A stretch of 64,000 bases of DNA from Actinoallomurus iriomotensis (GTDB taxonomy: Bacteria; Actinomycetota; Actinomycetes; Streptosporangiales; Streptosporangiaceae): positions 62,001 through 126,000 of the forward strand of contig NZ_BSTJ01000012.1 of assembly GCF_030269445.1 (NCBI RefSeq). Direction: 5' to 3'. Shown here in pieces: positions 41,620-50,552 of the stretch. Below the pieces are notes generated by a model, which was given only the letters and a program-made list of their open reading frames with translations, was not told where the DNA came from and made no database searches. Numbering within the stretch: the stretch's first letter is position 1; each line of letters opens with the position of its first letter. A program made the position numbers and the translations under genes.

Positions 41620-42501
41620 ATGTACGCAAAGGTTCGTGACACCGAGTTGTACTTCGACGTCGAAGGCTCGGGGCTCGCGCGGAACGGCCGCGAGGCGCAC
41701 GAGAAGCCGGTGCTCTTCGCGCTTCCCGGGGGACCCGGCGGAGACCAGGCCGGTCTGAAGCCCATGCTCTCGCCACTGAGCGACCAGGTGCAGATCGTCT
41801 CGGTGGACCACCGGGGAAGCGGCCGGTCGGCCCCCGGCCCGGTGGAGACGTACACGATGGAGAACCACGTCGATGACGTCGAGGCGCTGAGGCGGCATCT
41901 GGGGCTGGGGAAGATCGCGCTGCTGGGCATCTCGTACGGCGGGATGGTCGCCCAGACGTACGCGACCCGCTACCCCGAGAACCTCTCCCACCTGCTCCTG
42001 GTCGTCACCGCGCCGGACCACCGTTTCCTCAAGCGCGCCCAGGAGATCCTCGCCGAGCGCGGCACTCCGGAGCAGCAGCGGACGGCGGAACGGCTCTTCG
42101 CGGGCGAGTTCGAGAGCCCGGACCAGATGCGGCACTACTTCGAGGTCATGGGGCCGATGTACTCCCGGACCTTCGACCTGGAGGAGGAACGCTCGCGGCG
42201 GTTCATCTTCACGCCCGAATCGATCAACGCGGCCTACCGCGGCTACCTCCGTGACTGGGACGTGACCGGCGACCTGCACCGGATCACCGCGCCGACGCTC
42301 GTGATCGCCGCCCGCCACGACTGGATCTGCGCTCCGGAGTTCTCCGTCGAGATCGCGCAGCGCATCCCCGGCGCGGAGCTGCGCATGTTCGAGAACAGCG
42401 GCCACAACGTGAACGCCGACGAGTACGACGCGTTCATCGACGTGCTGCGCGGGTTCATCCCCTATCCGCCGCGGCACGACCATCTCGCAGAAAGGGTCTG
42501 A
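41620..42501 (+). CDS. Alpha/beta hydrolase (proline iminopeptidase-like)
   Basis: A 293-residue alpha/beta-hydrolase. The nucleophile elbow is GISYGG with Ser105. DHRGSGRS (63-70) and the oxyanion-hole loop LPGGPGG near residue 35 are like prolyl iminopeptidases. ARHDWICAPE and SGHNVNADEY give the Asp and His. No signal peptide is seen, so it is cytoplasmic. The start has GGAGGAG before ATG 41620. It begins a four-gene plus-strand set with methyltransferase, sulfotransferase and exporter genes. Confidence 0.87.
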   Translation: MYAKVRDTELYFDVEGSGLARNGREAHEKPVLFALPGGPGGDQAGLKPMLSPLSDQVQIVSVDHRGSGRSAPGPVETYTMENHVDDVEALRRHLGLGKIALLGISYGGMVAQTYATRYPENLSHLLLVVTAPDHRFLKRAQEILAERGTPEQQRTAERLFAGEFESPDQMRHYFEVMGPMYSRTFDLEEERSRRFIFTPESINAAYRGYLRDWDVTGDLHRITAPTLVIAARHDWICAPEFSVEIAQRIPGAELRMFENSGHNVNADEYDAFIDVLRGFIPYPPRHDHLAERV

Positions 42502-42505
42502 CGAA

Positions 42506-43273
42506 ATGACAACGGACAGCCGGGTCAAGTGGGACTACACCAAGCTCGCGGCGACGTACACGCAACGGCCGCCGTACGCGCCCAAGGCGATCGACCGCAT
42601 CGTCGCGACGTGCGGGAAGACGGCGCCGCGCGTGGCCGACATCGGCGCCGGCAACGCTCACCTCACCGTCGACCTCCTCTCGCGCGGATGCCTGGTCGAC
42701 GCCGTCGAGCCGAACGAGGCGATGCGCGAGATCGGCATGGACCGTACGGCGGGCGGCACGGTGACGTGGCACGTCGGGATCGGGGAGGACACCGGGCTGG
42801 AGACCGGGGCCTACGACCTGGTGACCTTCGGCTCGTCGTTCGCCACGACCGACCGCCCGGCGGCGCTGCGGGAGACGGCCCGCATCCTGCGCCGGCCGGG
42901 CTGGTTCACCTGCATCTGGAACCACCGCGACCTGCAGGACCCCCTGCAGGCGGAGGTCGAGGCCCTGATCCGGGCCAAGATTCCCGACTACGGGTACGGC
43001 ACCCGGCGCGAGGACCAGGCGCCGGTGATCGAGGAGAGCGGGCTGTTCGAGACGCCGACCGTGCTGCGCGAGCCCATCATGCACCGGGTGCCGGTCTCGG
43101 ACTGGCTCGCCGCCTGGCGGTCCCACGGGATCCTGGAGCGTCAGGCCGGGGCGCAGTTCGAGAGCATCCTCGCCGACATCGACCGGCACGTGCTCGCGCT
43201 CGGCGTCGACGAGCTGGAGATCCCGTACGTGACGGTCGGGTGGATCGCCGCCGTACGCGAGGGACGTTCCTGA
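42506..43273 (+). CDS. Class I SAM-dependent methyltransferase
   Basis: A 255-residue methyltransferase. VADIGAGNAHLTVDLLSRG is motif I, and VDAVEPNEAMREIGM is motif II with the acidic residue that contacts the ribose. The N-terminus VKWDYTKLAATYTQRPPYAP is reminiscent of methyltransferases found beside Cj1416-like genes, but I cannot confirm this without a search. It lies 4 bases after the hydrolase gene. If the phosphoramidate reading is right, an O-methyl donor for the phosphoramidate group would be a plausible job (as Cj1420 does in C. jejuni). Confidence 0.82.
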   Translation: MTTDSRVKWDYTKLAATYTQRPPYAPKAIDRIVATCGKTAPRVADIGAGNAHLTVDLLSRGCLVDAVEPNEAMREIGMDRTAGGTVTWHVGIGEDTGLETGAYDLVTFGSSFATTDRPAALRETARILRRPGWFTCIWNHRDLQDPLQAEVEALIRAKIPDYGYGTRREDQAPVIEESGLFETPTVLREPIMHRVPVSDWLAAWRSHGILERQAGAQFESILADIDRHVLALGVDELEIPYVTVGWIAAVREGRS

Positions 43274-43304
43274 GCGACCGTCAGCGGCCCCGAAGGAGAG
43301 CGCC

Positions 43305-44189
43305 ATGACAACCCTTCCGGATCCCGGTCTCGCCCTCGGCCGGGTCAGCGACCTCTACCGGCGCAACGCCGCCGGGTTGACCGAGGGCGACATCGTCGTC
43401 GCGAGTCACGGCGGTTCCGGACAGTCCCTCATCGGTAACATCCTGTACGAGCTGGGCCTCAACTACGTCGACGCGTACACGGAGGTTCTCCATGAGGACG
43501 GCCGGGCCGTGGCCGCGGACGCGCACACGGGATACCGGAGCCATCTCGCCTCACAGCACGACAAGGACGAGGGCCGGGACGACGGCCGCCCGATCCGGCC
43601 CTGGCCCCGTTTCGTGAAGACGCACCATCCTCCGGTGGTCTTCGGCGACGCGGCGTTCGGCGGAGTGTGGATCCTCGTCCGCGACCCGCGCGACGCGATC
43701 TACGCGAGCTACCAGTGGCGAGCGGGGTTCGCGGAGGAGGAGTGGGATCGGGTACCGGACACCTTCCAGGGCTGGCTCCACGGCCGGGGAGACTTCAGTG
43801 ACAGCCCGGCGAACGACTGGCCCGCGTTCTACGAGGCGTGGACGGAGCGGGCCCGCACGTGCGGTCACGTCGACGTGCTCAGGTTCGAGGATCTGAAACG
43901 CCGCCCCACCGAGGTGGTCGTCGGCGCGCTCGACCGGCTCGGCGTGAAGGTCACGCCGGACGAGGTCGCCCGCGCCGTGGAGGCCAGCTCGTTCGCGAAG
44001 ATGCGCGAGCACGAGGACCGGATGGACCCGTCCGGCTCGGACGGCGCCGCCCGGCCGAGGGTGATGCGGGCGGGTAAGACCCAGGGGTGGAAGGACTGGA
44101 TGACCCCGGAGCTGGCGGACTTCTTCGCCGGCGCCGAACTGCGGGAGGTGGCCCGGCGGTACGGCTACGACCTGCGGGAGGTCGCGTGA
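43305..44189 (+). CDS. Sulfotransferase-family protein
   Basis: A 294-residue protein of the P-loop sulfotransferase fold. SHGGSGQSLIGNILYELGL is the 5'-phosphosulfate loop region and WILVRDPRDAIYASYQW the 3'-phosphate region with the Arg-Asp-Pro-Arg signature. KTHHPP provides the catalytic His-type residue after a conserved Lys. A normal role is sulfate transfer from PAPS. The neighbouring APS-kinase-like pathway would make a 3'-phospho-CDP-amidate, which resembles PAPS in its 3'-phosphate, so another donor is possible. Its gene is preceded by a strong site (GGAGAGCGCC). Confidence 0.82.
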   Translation: MTTLPDPGLALGRVSDLYRRNAAGLTEGDIVVASHGGSGQSLIGNILYELGLNYVDAYTEVLHEDGRAVAADAHTGYRSHLASQHDKDEGRDDGRPIRPWPRFVKTHHPPVVFGDAAFGGVWILVRDPRDAIYASYQWRAGFAEEEWDRVPDTFQGWLHGRGDFSDSPANDWPAFYEAWTERARTCGHVDVLRFEDLKRRPTEVVVGALDRLGVKVTPDEVARAVEASSFAKMREHEDRMDPSGSDGAARPRVMRAGKTQGWKDWMTPELADFFAGAELREVARRYGYDLREVA

Positions 44190-45607
44190 CGAGCGCCACG
44201 GAGACGTCGCACCAGGAGACCGCCGACGGCGGACTCTCGCGCTGGCCGGTGGCCCTGCTGCTGGCCAGCGCGTCCTTCCTGGTCCTGTTCGACAGCCTGG
44301 CGCTCGCCACGGCCCTGCCGTCCATCGGCGCCGACTTCCGGCTCCGACCGGGCTCCCTGCAATGGGTGATCAGTCTCTACTCGCTGAGCATCGGGGCGTT
44401 CCTCGTCCTCGGCGGGCGCGTCAGCGACCTGTGGGGCCGGCGCCGGACCCTGCTCGCGAGCCTGGCGCTGTGCACCGCCGCCGGGCTCGTGGCCGGGCTC
44501 GCCCCCGGCCTGCCGCTGCTGCTGGCCGGGAGAGTCCTGCAGGGGCTCGCGGCCGCGTTCGCGATTCCGGCGGCGCTGGCCACCGCCGCCACGGTGTTCC
44601 CCGAAGAGCCCTGGAAGAGCCGGGTGTTCTCGGTCATCGCCTTCGCGGCGTGGTCGGCGGGCCTGGCCGGCGCCATGCTGGGCGGACTGATCACCGCACA
44701 CCTCGGCTGGCGCTGGGTGCTCCTCCTGACCGTCCCGGTCGCGGCGGCGGCCTTCGCCGCGGCCGCGACGCTGCTTCCCCCCGACCCTCCGCGCCGCGGC
44801 GCGGGCGAGCGGCTCGACGTCGGCGGCGCACTGCTCGCCAGCGGCGGACTCGTCGCCCTGATCCTCGGCCTGCAGCAGCTCACCGACGACCGGCACACCG
44901 TACGCTCCGTCCTCATAGCGTGCCTGGGGCTGGTGCTGCTCGGCGGCCTGGTCGTGGTCGAGCGGCGCGTCACCCACCCGCTGGTGAAGCTCGGCTTGCT
45001 GCGCTCACGCCGCATCACCGGGAGCTTCCTGGCCTTCGGCGCCTACTGCGCGGGCTACTCGGCCGTCATCGTGCTCGGCAGCCTGTACCTCCAGGACGTG
45101 CACGGGCTGTCGGCCACCGCGGCGGGCCTCACCCTTTCCCCCGTGCTCGTCGGCGGGATCGTGAGCTCGAGCCTCTCCTCGATGGTGCTGCGCCGGTTCG
45201 GCGCGCGCGCCGTCCTGACTCCGGCCTTCCTCCTGTGCGCCCTGGCGCTGACGGTCGTCACGCTGCTGGGCACCGCCGACGTCGTCGTCCTCGCGCCCTG
45301 GCTGGTCCTGTGGGGGATCGCGTCCGGCCCGATCTACGTGGCCCTCACCAGTGAGTCCATCGGCATCGCCGCGGAGGAGGATCGCGGCACCGTCTCGGCG
45401 CTGTTCGAGTCGATGAGCCACGTGGGCGGCGGAGTCGCGGTGGCCGTCTACCTGACGATGCTCGACGCCGGCGCCGGCTACCGCGCGGCCCGGCTGCTCG
45501 GCGCCGTGTCGGTGGCCCTCGGCGCCGTACTGGTGTGCCTTCTCCTGTCCGGGCGAGACCGCGGCCGGCCGAATCCCGTTCTACCTGGTCGGACGCTTCG
45601 CGACTGA
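44186..45607 (+). CDS. MFS exporter, 14-helix DHA2 type
   Basis: A 473-residue transporter starting at GTG 44186 and overlapping the sulfotransferase stop by 4 bases (GTGA). The sequence has about 14 hydrophobic helices and the MFS loop signature GGRVSDLWGRRR. The conserved DHA2 segments LATALPSIGADF and GRVLQGLAAAFAIPAALATA are present. Members export drugs or metabolites. As the last gene of the hydrolase-methyltransferase-sulfotransferase set it probably exports the product. Confidence 0.88.
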   Translation: MTSATETSHQETADGGLSRWPVALLLASASFLVLFDSLALATALPSIGADFRLRPGSLQWVISLYSLSIGAFLVLGGRVSDLWGRRRTLLASLALCTAAGLVAGLAPGLPLLLAGRVLQGLAAAFAIPAALATAATVFPEEPWKSRVFSVIAFAAWSAGLAGAMLGGLITAHLGWRWVLLLTVPVAAAAFAAAATLLPPDPPRRGAGERLDVGGALLASGGLVALILGLQQLTDDRHTVRSVLIACLGLVLLGGLVVVERRVTHPLVKLGLLRSRRITGSFLAFGAYCAGYSAVIVLGSLYLQDVHGLSATAAGLTLSPVLVGGIVSSSLSSMVLRRFGARAVLTPAFLLCALALTVVTLLGTADVVVLAPWLVLWGIASGPIYVALTSESIGIAAEEDRGTVSALFESMSHVGGGVAVAVYLTMLDAGAGYRAARLLGAVSVALGAVLVCLLLSGRDRGRPNPVLPGRTLRD

Positions 45608-45725
45608 GACGCGCATCACATTCTTCTGGGGATTGATGCCGGGCCGTTCGCTGTTCGAGCGATGTATCCGGAGAAACGGGGACACGCTCCCCGGTTCCGG
45701 GAGACGGGGCTTAAGGGGGGCAGGC

Positions 45726-46388
45726 ATGAGCAGTACGGACGTGGCGCGGCCGCAGTCGGCTCGCGAGTGCCTGGCTCCGTGCCGGAGGGCGGACGCGTCC
45801 CGCAACCACGAGCGGATCCTGATCGCCGCTCGCGCCGTCTTCGTCGAGCACGGATTGGACGCGTCACTCGACGAGGTCGCCCGGCGCGCGGGTGTCGGCA
45901 ACGCCACTCTCTATCGCCATTTCGGCGACCGTGAAGACCTCATCCGTCAGGTCGCCACGCATGTCATCGCGCAGGTCGCGGATGACGCCGAAAGCGTGCT
46001 GGCCGAGGAGGACGATCCGTTCCAGGCGCTTCGCCGCTGCGTCGAGGCCGCCGCCGCCCATGGCGTCGGCGCGGTGCTGCAGGTGGTGCGCGGCCGGTTC
46101 GTCAAGGACGAGGCGTTCTTCGCGGTACGCGACCGGGGCGTGGCCGCGTTCGAAGAGATCATGCGGCGGGCGCGGGAGAGCGGGCAGCTTCGCCCCGACG
46201 TGACGTTCGACGATGTCTGGGGCATGCTCGCCCAGCTCACCCGGCCGATGCCGGGTTGTGACCGGGCGGACTTCGACGCCCGTGTCGGCCGGTACATCGA
46301 ACTCCTCCTGGCCGGTCTGCGTGCGCCCGCGCCGAACGAACTCCCCGGCCCGTCCCCCGCGTCCACCGACCCCGTCCCCCGCCGCTGA
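45726..46388 (+). CDS. TetR-family transcriptional regulator
   Basis: A 220-residue TetR regulator. Residues about 25-75 form the HTH (RILIAARAVFVEHGLDASLD, then VARRAGVGNATLYRHFGDRE). The C-terminal helical domain is typical of drug- or lipid-sensing repressors. The start ATG 45726 has AAGGGGGGCAGGC before it. It lies between two MFS transporter genes; the immediate downstream transporter (76 bases away) is the most likely target. Confidence 0.9.
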   Translation: MSSTDVARPQSARECLAPCRRADASRNHERILIAARAVFVEHGLDASLDEVARRAGVGNATLYRHFGDREDLIRQVATHVIAQVADDAESVLAEEDDPFQALRRCVEAAAAHGVGAVLQVVRGRFVKDEAFFAVRDRGVAAFEEIMRRARESGQLRPDVTFDDVWGMLAQLTRPMPGCDRADFDARVGRYIELLLAGLRAPAPNELPGPSPASTDPVPRR

Positions 46389-46464
46389 CCGAAGCGGCTG
46401 ATCATCCGCGGACCTCACGTCTCGCTCAGAACATCTCGCCCGAACGCTGGAGACACCTTTCGTC

Positions 46465-48807
46465 ATGTCGACAACCGCACCGACCGCTCAGCGGGACGGC
46501 ACCACGGCCGCACCACCGGCCGCACAGTCGGCCGTCCCCCGGCGATGGACGGCCCTGCTCTTCATCGCCCTCGCCCAGTTGATGGTCGTGCTCGACGCGA
46601 CCATCGTGAACATCGCCCTGCCGTCCGCACAGCGGGCGCTGCACATCTCCGACGGTGACCGCCAGTGGGTGATCACCGCCTACACCCTCGTCTTCGGCGG
46701 GCTGCTCCTGTTCGGCGGCCGGATCGCCGACCTCGTGGGCCGCAAGCGCACGTTCCTGATCGGCCTGATCGGCTTCGCCGGCGCCTCGGCCATCGGCGGC
46801 GCGGCGGTCAACACCGAGATGCTGCTCGGCGCCCGCGCGCTCCAGGGCGTGTTCGGCGCCCTGCTCGCGCCGTCGGCGCTCTCCCTGCTCGCCCTCATGT
46901 TCACCGAGCCGCGGGAGCGGGCCAAGGCGTTCGGCATCTACGGCGCGATCGCGGGCGGTGGCAGCGCCGTCGGCCTGATCCTCGGCGGCGTGCTGACCGA
47001 GTACGTGAACTGGCGTTGGGCGCTCTACGTGAACGTGCCCATCGCGGCCGTCGCGTTCGTCGGCGCCGTGGCGTTCGTCCACGTCGCCGTGTCCACGGGG
47101 CGCCGAAACCGCGCCCGCCTGGACATTCCCGGCGTCATCCTGGTGACCGCCGGTCTCGTGTCGCTCGTGTACGGCTTCACGCGTGCCGAGTCGCAGGGGT
47201 GGAGCGAGCGTGGCGTGATCGGCCTGTTCGTCCTCGCGGCCCTGCTGCTCGTCGCGTTCGTCGTCGTCGAGGCCCTGACGCGGGCGCCGTTGCTGCCCCT
47301 GCGCGTGGTCCTGGACCGGAACCGCGGCGGTGCCTACCTCGCGGTCGGCCTGGCCGTGATCGCCATGTTCGGGCTCTTCCTCTTCCTGACGTACTACCTG
47401 CAGATCGTCAAGGGCTACTCGCCGGTCCGGAGCGGCCTGGCCTTCCTGCCGTTCACGGCCGGCATGATCACCGGCTCGACGCAGATCGCGGCGCGGCTGA
47501 TGCACCGGGTCCCGGCGCGGGCCCTGATGGTGCCCGGCCTGCTCGTCGCCGCGGTCGGCATGGTCCTGCTCACCCAGCTCAAGGTGGACAGCTCGTACGT
47601 CGGCGTGGTCCTGCCCGCCGAACTGCTCATCAGCCTGGGGCTGGGCTCGACGATGATGCCGGCCATGAACCTGGCGACCACCGGCGTGGCCCCGGAGGAC
47701 GCGGGTGTCGCGTCGGCGATGGTCAACACCGCCCAGCAGGTCGGCGGCTCGATCGGCACCGCCCTGCTCAACACCATCGCCGCGACCGCCACGACCACCT
47801 ACATCGCCACGCACGCGCACGGGCGGCCGTCGGGCCTGCTCGTGGCGGTCGGCCAGGTGCACGGCTTCACGGTCGCCATCTGGTGGGCGGCGGGAATCAT
47901 CCTCCTGGCCGCCGTCGTCGTGGCCGTATTGATCAACGGGGGAGGCCGGCGGCGGTCCGCGTCATCGGCCGACCGGCGGGAGGCCGTGCTGGAGACGCGA
48001 GTGGAGGCGCCGGCGCAGATTCCCGCGCCGCGGGTACTCGACGGCATCGCGGTCGGCGGCCGGGTTCGCGGAGCCGGGGGCGTGCCGCTGCCCGGCGCCA
48101 CGATCACACTGGTCGAGCCCGGCGGACGCCAGCTCGGCCGGGCCACGACCGGAGACGACGGATCGTACGCACTGAGCGTCCCGGCCGCCGGCTCGTACGT
48201 GCTCATCGTGGCGGCCGACGGTCACCAGCCGCAGGCGGCCACGGTCACGGTCGGCGGCGAACCGCTCTTCTCCGAGCTCACGCTGTCCGGCACCTCCGGA
48301 CTGGCCGGCGTCGTCCGCAGCGCCACGAACGGAGCCGCGATCGCGGCGGCGACGGTCGTCGTGACCGACGTGCGGGGCGAGATCGTCGGCTCCGCCCGGA
48401 CGGACGAGAACGGCAGGTTCTCCGTCCAGGACCTGGTCTCCGGCACCGTCACCGTGGTCGCGAGGGCGGACGGCCACCGGCCGGGCGCGCTGCGGGTCGA
48501 GGTGAACGGACCGGGCACCGCACAGTGCGACGTGGAGCTCCAGGCCGGTGGCCGGCTCAGCGGCACCGTACGCGCCGGGGCGGGGAACACGCCGCTCGGC
48601 GACGCCCAGGTCGCCCTGGTCAACGCCGCGGGTGACACGGTCGCCGTCACCACGACCGGCCCCGAAGGCGAGTACGCCTTCACGGGCCTGGACCACGGGC
48701 GGTACACCGTCACCGCCAGCGCGTACCGGCCCGCCACGACCACGATGACCATCGACGGCACGGACCACGCCACGGCCGACCTCCGGCTCGGCCACCCCGG
48801 CGAATGA
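46465..48807 (+). CDS. MFS transporter fused to three carboxypeptidase-regulatory-like domains
   Basis: A 780-residue protein. Residues about 25-500 are a 14-helix DHA2-type MFS transporter (TALLFIALAQLMVVLDATIV; GGRIADLVGRKR). After the last helix, residues about 530-780 hold three similar beta-rich repeats of 80-85 residues, each with a GxVrxxxGxPLxxAxVxLv pattern and an ending like TGDDGSYALSVPAAGSYVL. These resemble CarboxypepD_reg (transthyretin-like) domains. They probably face the outside of the cell, since 14 helices place both ends on the same side. GGAGACACC lies about 12 bases before the ATG, which is longer than usual. Confidence 0.85.
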   Translation: MSTTAPTAQRDGTTAAPPAAQSAVPRRWTALLFIALAQLMVVLDATIVNIALPSAQRALHISDGDRQWVITAYTLVFGGLLLFGGRIADLVGRKRTFLIGLIGFAGASAIGGAAVNTEMLLGARALQGVFGALLAPSALSLLALMFTEPRERAKAFGIYGAIAGGGSAVGLILGGVLTEYVNWRWALYVNVPIAAVAFVGAVAFVHVAVSTGRRNRARLDIPGVILVTAGLVSLVYGFTRAESQGWSERGVIGLFVLAALLLVAFVVVEALTRAPLLPLRVVLDRNRGGAYLAVGLAVIAMFGLFLFLTYYLQIVKGYSPVRSGLAFLPFTAGMITGSTQIAARLMHRVPARALMVPGLLVAAVGMVLLTQLKVDSSYVGVVLPAELLISLGLGSTMMPAMNLATTGVAPEDAGVASAMVNTAQQVGGSIGTALLNTIAATATTTYIATHAHGRPSGLLVAVGQVHGFTVAIWWAAGIILLAAVVVAVLINGGGRRRSASSADRREAVLETRVEAPAQIPAPRVLDGIAVGGRVRGAGGVPLPGATITLVEPGGRQLGRATTGDDGSYALSVPAAGSYVLIVAADGHQPQAATVTVGGEPLFSELTLSGTSGLAGVVRSATNGAAIAAATVVVTDVRGEIVGSARTDENGRFSVQDLVSGTVTVVARADGHRPGALRVEVNGPGTAQCDVELQAGGRLSGTVRAGAGNTPLGDAQVALVNAAGDTVAVTTTGPEGEYAFTGLDHGRYTVTASAYRPATTTMTIDGTDHATADLRLGHPGE

Positions 48808-48811
48808 CGAG

Positions 48812-49039
48812 GTGACGACCGGGACGGCGGCGGCGCACGACAACCGCCGCCGCCCGGGCCGGATGCGGAGATGGGCCATGGAGAACCTCCGCGACTTCAC
48901 CGCCGGGCTCGCTCCGGTGGAGGCGCAGTCCCTGGTCACCGCCCTCACCGGACTGCTGAACGACTTCGGCGACGGCCTGCGGGACGACACCGCCCTGCTC
49001 GCCCTCGGCGTGCCCGGCCGGCCGCGGCCGCCGGCCTGA
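48812..49039 (+). pseudogene. C-terminal fragment of a PP2C/SpoIIE-type phosphatase
   Basis: The 75-residue frame reads LRDFTAGLAPVEAQSLVTAL, then [17 protein letters not shown]. This resembles the last two helices and the DD-ALL strand of RsbU/SpoIIE phosphatases. The catalytic Asp motifs, which precede this segment in complete proteins, are missing. It directly follows the MFS gene. A GTG at 48812 could start a small protein, but no ribosome binding site is seen, so a relic is more likely. Confidence 0.5.
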
Positions 49040-49109
49040 TCGACCGGGCGATCCGGGTGACCCGGACGACTCGGGTGTAATCCCGGGTCGCCGGGGCAGG
49101 GCCCGGACC

Positions 49110-50546
49110 ATGGCCGATGTCGACGCGGTGGTGGTCGGGGCCGGGCCGAACGGGCTGACCGCGGCGGTGACGCTCGCCCGGGCCGGGCTGGCCGTCCACG
49201 TCTACGAGGCGGAGGCGACCGTGGGCGGCGGTGCGCGGACGGCGGAGCTGACGCTGCCCGGCTTCCGGCACGACGTGTGCTCGGCGGTGCATCCCCTCGG
49301 CGCTGGTTCGCCGGTGCTGAGCGCGCTGCCGCTGGAGGCGCACGGTCTCCGCTGGGTGCACCCGGCCCTTCCGCTCGCCCATCCGTTCGCCGACGGGTCG
49401 GCCGCGACACTCGCGCGCTCGGTCGAGGAGACGGCCGCGTCGCTCGGCCCGGACGCGGCCCGCTACCGGCGGCTCGTCGCCCCCTTCCTGGGGCGGTGGG
49501 ACGCACTGGCCGGCGACGTGCTGCGGGCCCCGCTCGCCTCCTGGCCCGGTCATCCTCTGCTGCTGGCGAGGTTCGGCGTACGGGCCGGGGCGCCGGCCGC
49601 GCTGCTGGCCCGCCTGTTCCGGGGCCGGCACGCCCGCGGCCTGTTCGCCGGGCTGGCCGCCCACGCGATCGCGCCGCTGCGCACCCCCGCGACGGGTGGT
49701 GTCGCGCTGCTGTTCGCGCTGGCCGCCCACGAGGTCGGCTGGCCGTTCCCGCGAGGTGGTTCGCAGGCGCTGTCCGACGCGCTGGTGGCCTACCTGGAGT
49801 CGCTCGGCGGGCGGATCGTCACGGGGCGGCGCGTACGGAGCCTGGAGGAGCTGCCCACCGCCCGCGCGTACGTGCTCGACGTCATGCCCGAGCAGCTCGC
49901 GGCGATCGCCGGTGACCGGCTGCCGCGCCGGTACGCCGAGCGGCTCCGGCGGTACCGGCACGGGCCCGCCGTCTTCAAGGTCGACTACGCGCTGTCCGGG
50001 CCGGTGCCGTGGACGTCCGAGGCCTGTCGCAGGGCCGGCACCGTGCATCTCGGGCCGTCGATGGAGGAGATCGGCGGTGCGCTGCGGTCGGCGTACGGCG
50101 GCGGCGTCCCTCGCGTGCCGTTCCTCATCACCTCCCAGCCGACGCTGTTCGACCCCTCGCGCGCGCCGGACGGCCGGCACGTACTGTGGGCGTACGGGCA
50201 CGTGCCGAACGGGTGGACGGGCGATCTGACCGCGGCGATCGAGCGGCAGATCGAGCGGTTCGCGCCGGGGTTCGGCGAGCTCGTCCTCGCCCGCGGCGCC
50301 GCCGGTCCCGAGCGGATCGCCGAGCACGACGCCAACAACGTCGGGGGTGACATCGCCGGCGGCGCGTGCGACGGGCTGCGGCTGCTGTTCCGCCCCACGG
50401 TCGCTCGCGTTCCGTACGCCACGCCGAATCCGGCGATCTACCTGTGCTCCTCGGCGACTCCGCCCGGACCCGGCGTGCACGGCATGGGCGGTTACCACGC
50501 CGCGCGGTACGCGTTGCGACGTGTCTTCGGCGCCGGAGCGGGGTGA
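49110..50546 (+). CDS. Phytoene-desaturase-like FAD-dependent oxidoreductase
   Basis: A 478-residue flavoprotein. [20 protein letters not shown] (residues 7-26) followed by an acidic residue at the second strand is the FAD-binding start. The C-terminal [17 protein letters not shown] matches the phytoene desaturase/CrtI-like end motif. There is no membrane segment. Related actinomycete proteins act on unsaturated or polyprenyl chains, but no carotenoid synthase lies nearby. It is followed after 6 bases by the lipase-maturation-factor-like gene, so the two probably form an operon. Confidence 0.83.
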   Translation: MADVDAVVVGAGPNGLTAAVTLARAGLAVHVYEAEATVGGGARTAELTLPGFRHDVCSAVHPLGAGSPVLSALPLEAHGLRWVHPALPLAHPFADGSAATLARSVEETAASLGPDAARYRRLVAPFLGRWDALAGDVLRAPLASWPGHPLLLARFGVRAGAPAALLARLFRGRHARGLFAGLAAHAIAPLRTPATGGVALLFALAAHEVGWPFPRGGSQALSDALVAYLESLGGRIVTGRRVRSLEELPTARAYVLDVMPEQLAAIAGDRLPRRYAERLRRYRHGPAVFKVDYALSGPVPWTSEACRRAGTVHLGPSMEEIGGALRSAYGGGVPRVPFLITSQPTLFDPSRAPDGRHVLWAYGHVPNGWTGDLTAAIERQIERFAPGFGELVLARGAAGPERIAEHDANNVGGDIAGGACDGLRLLFRPTVARVPYATPNPAIYLCSSATPPGPGVHGMGGYHAARYALRRVFGAGAG

Positions 50547-50552
50547 GGAGAC

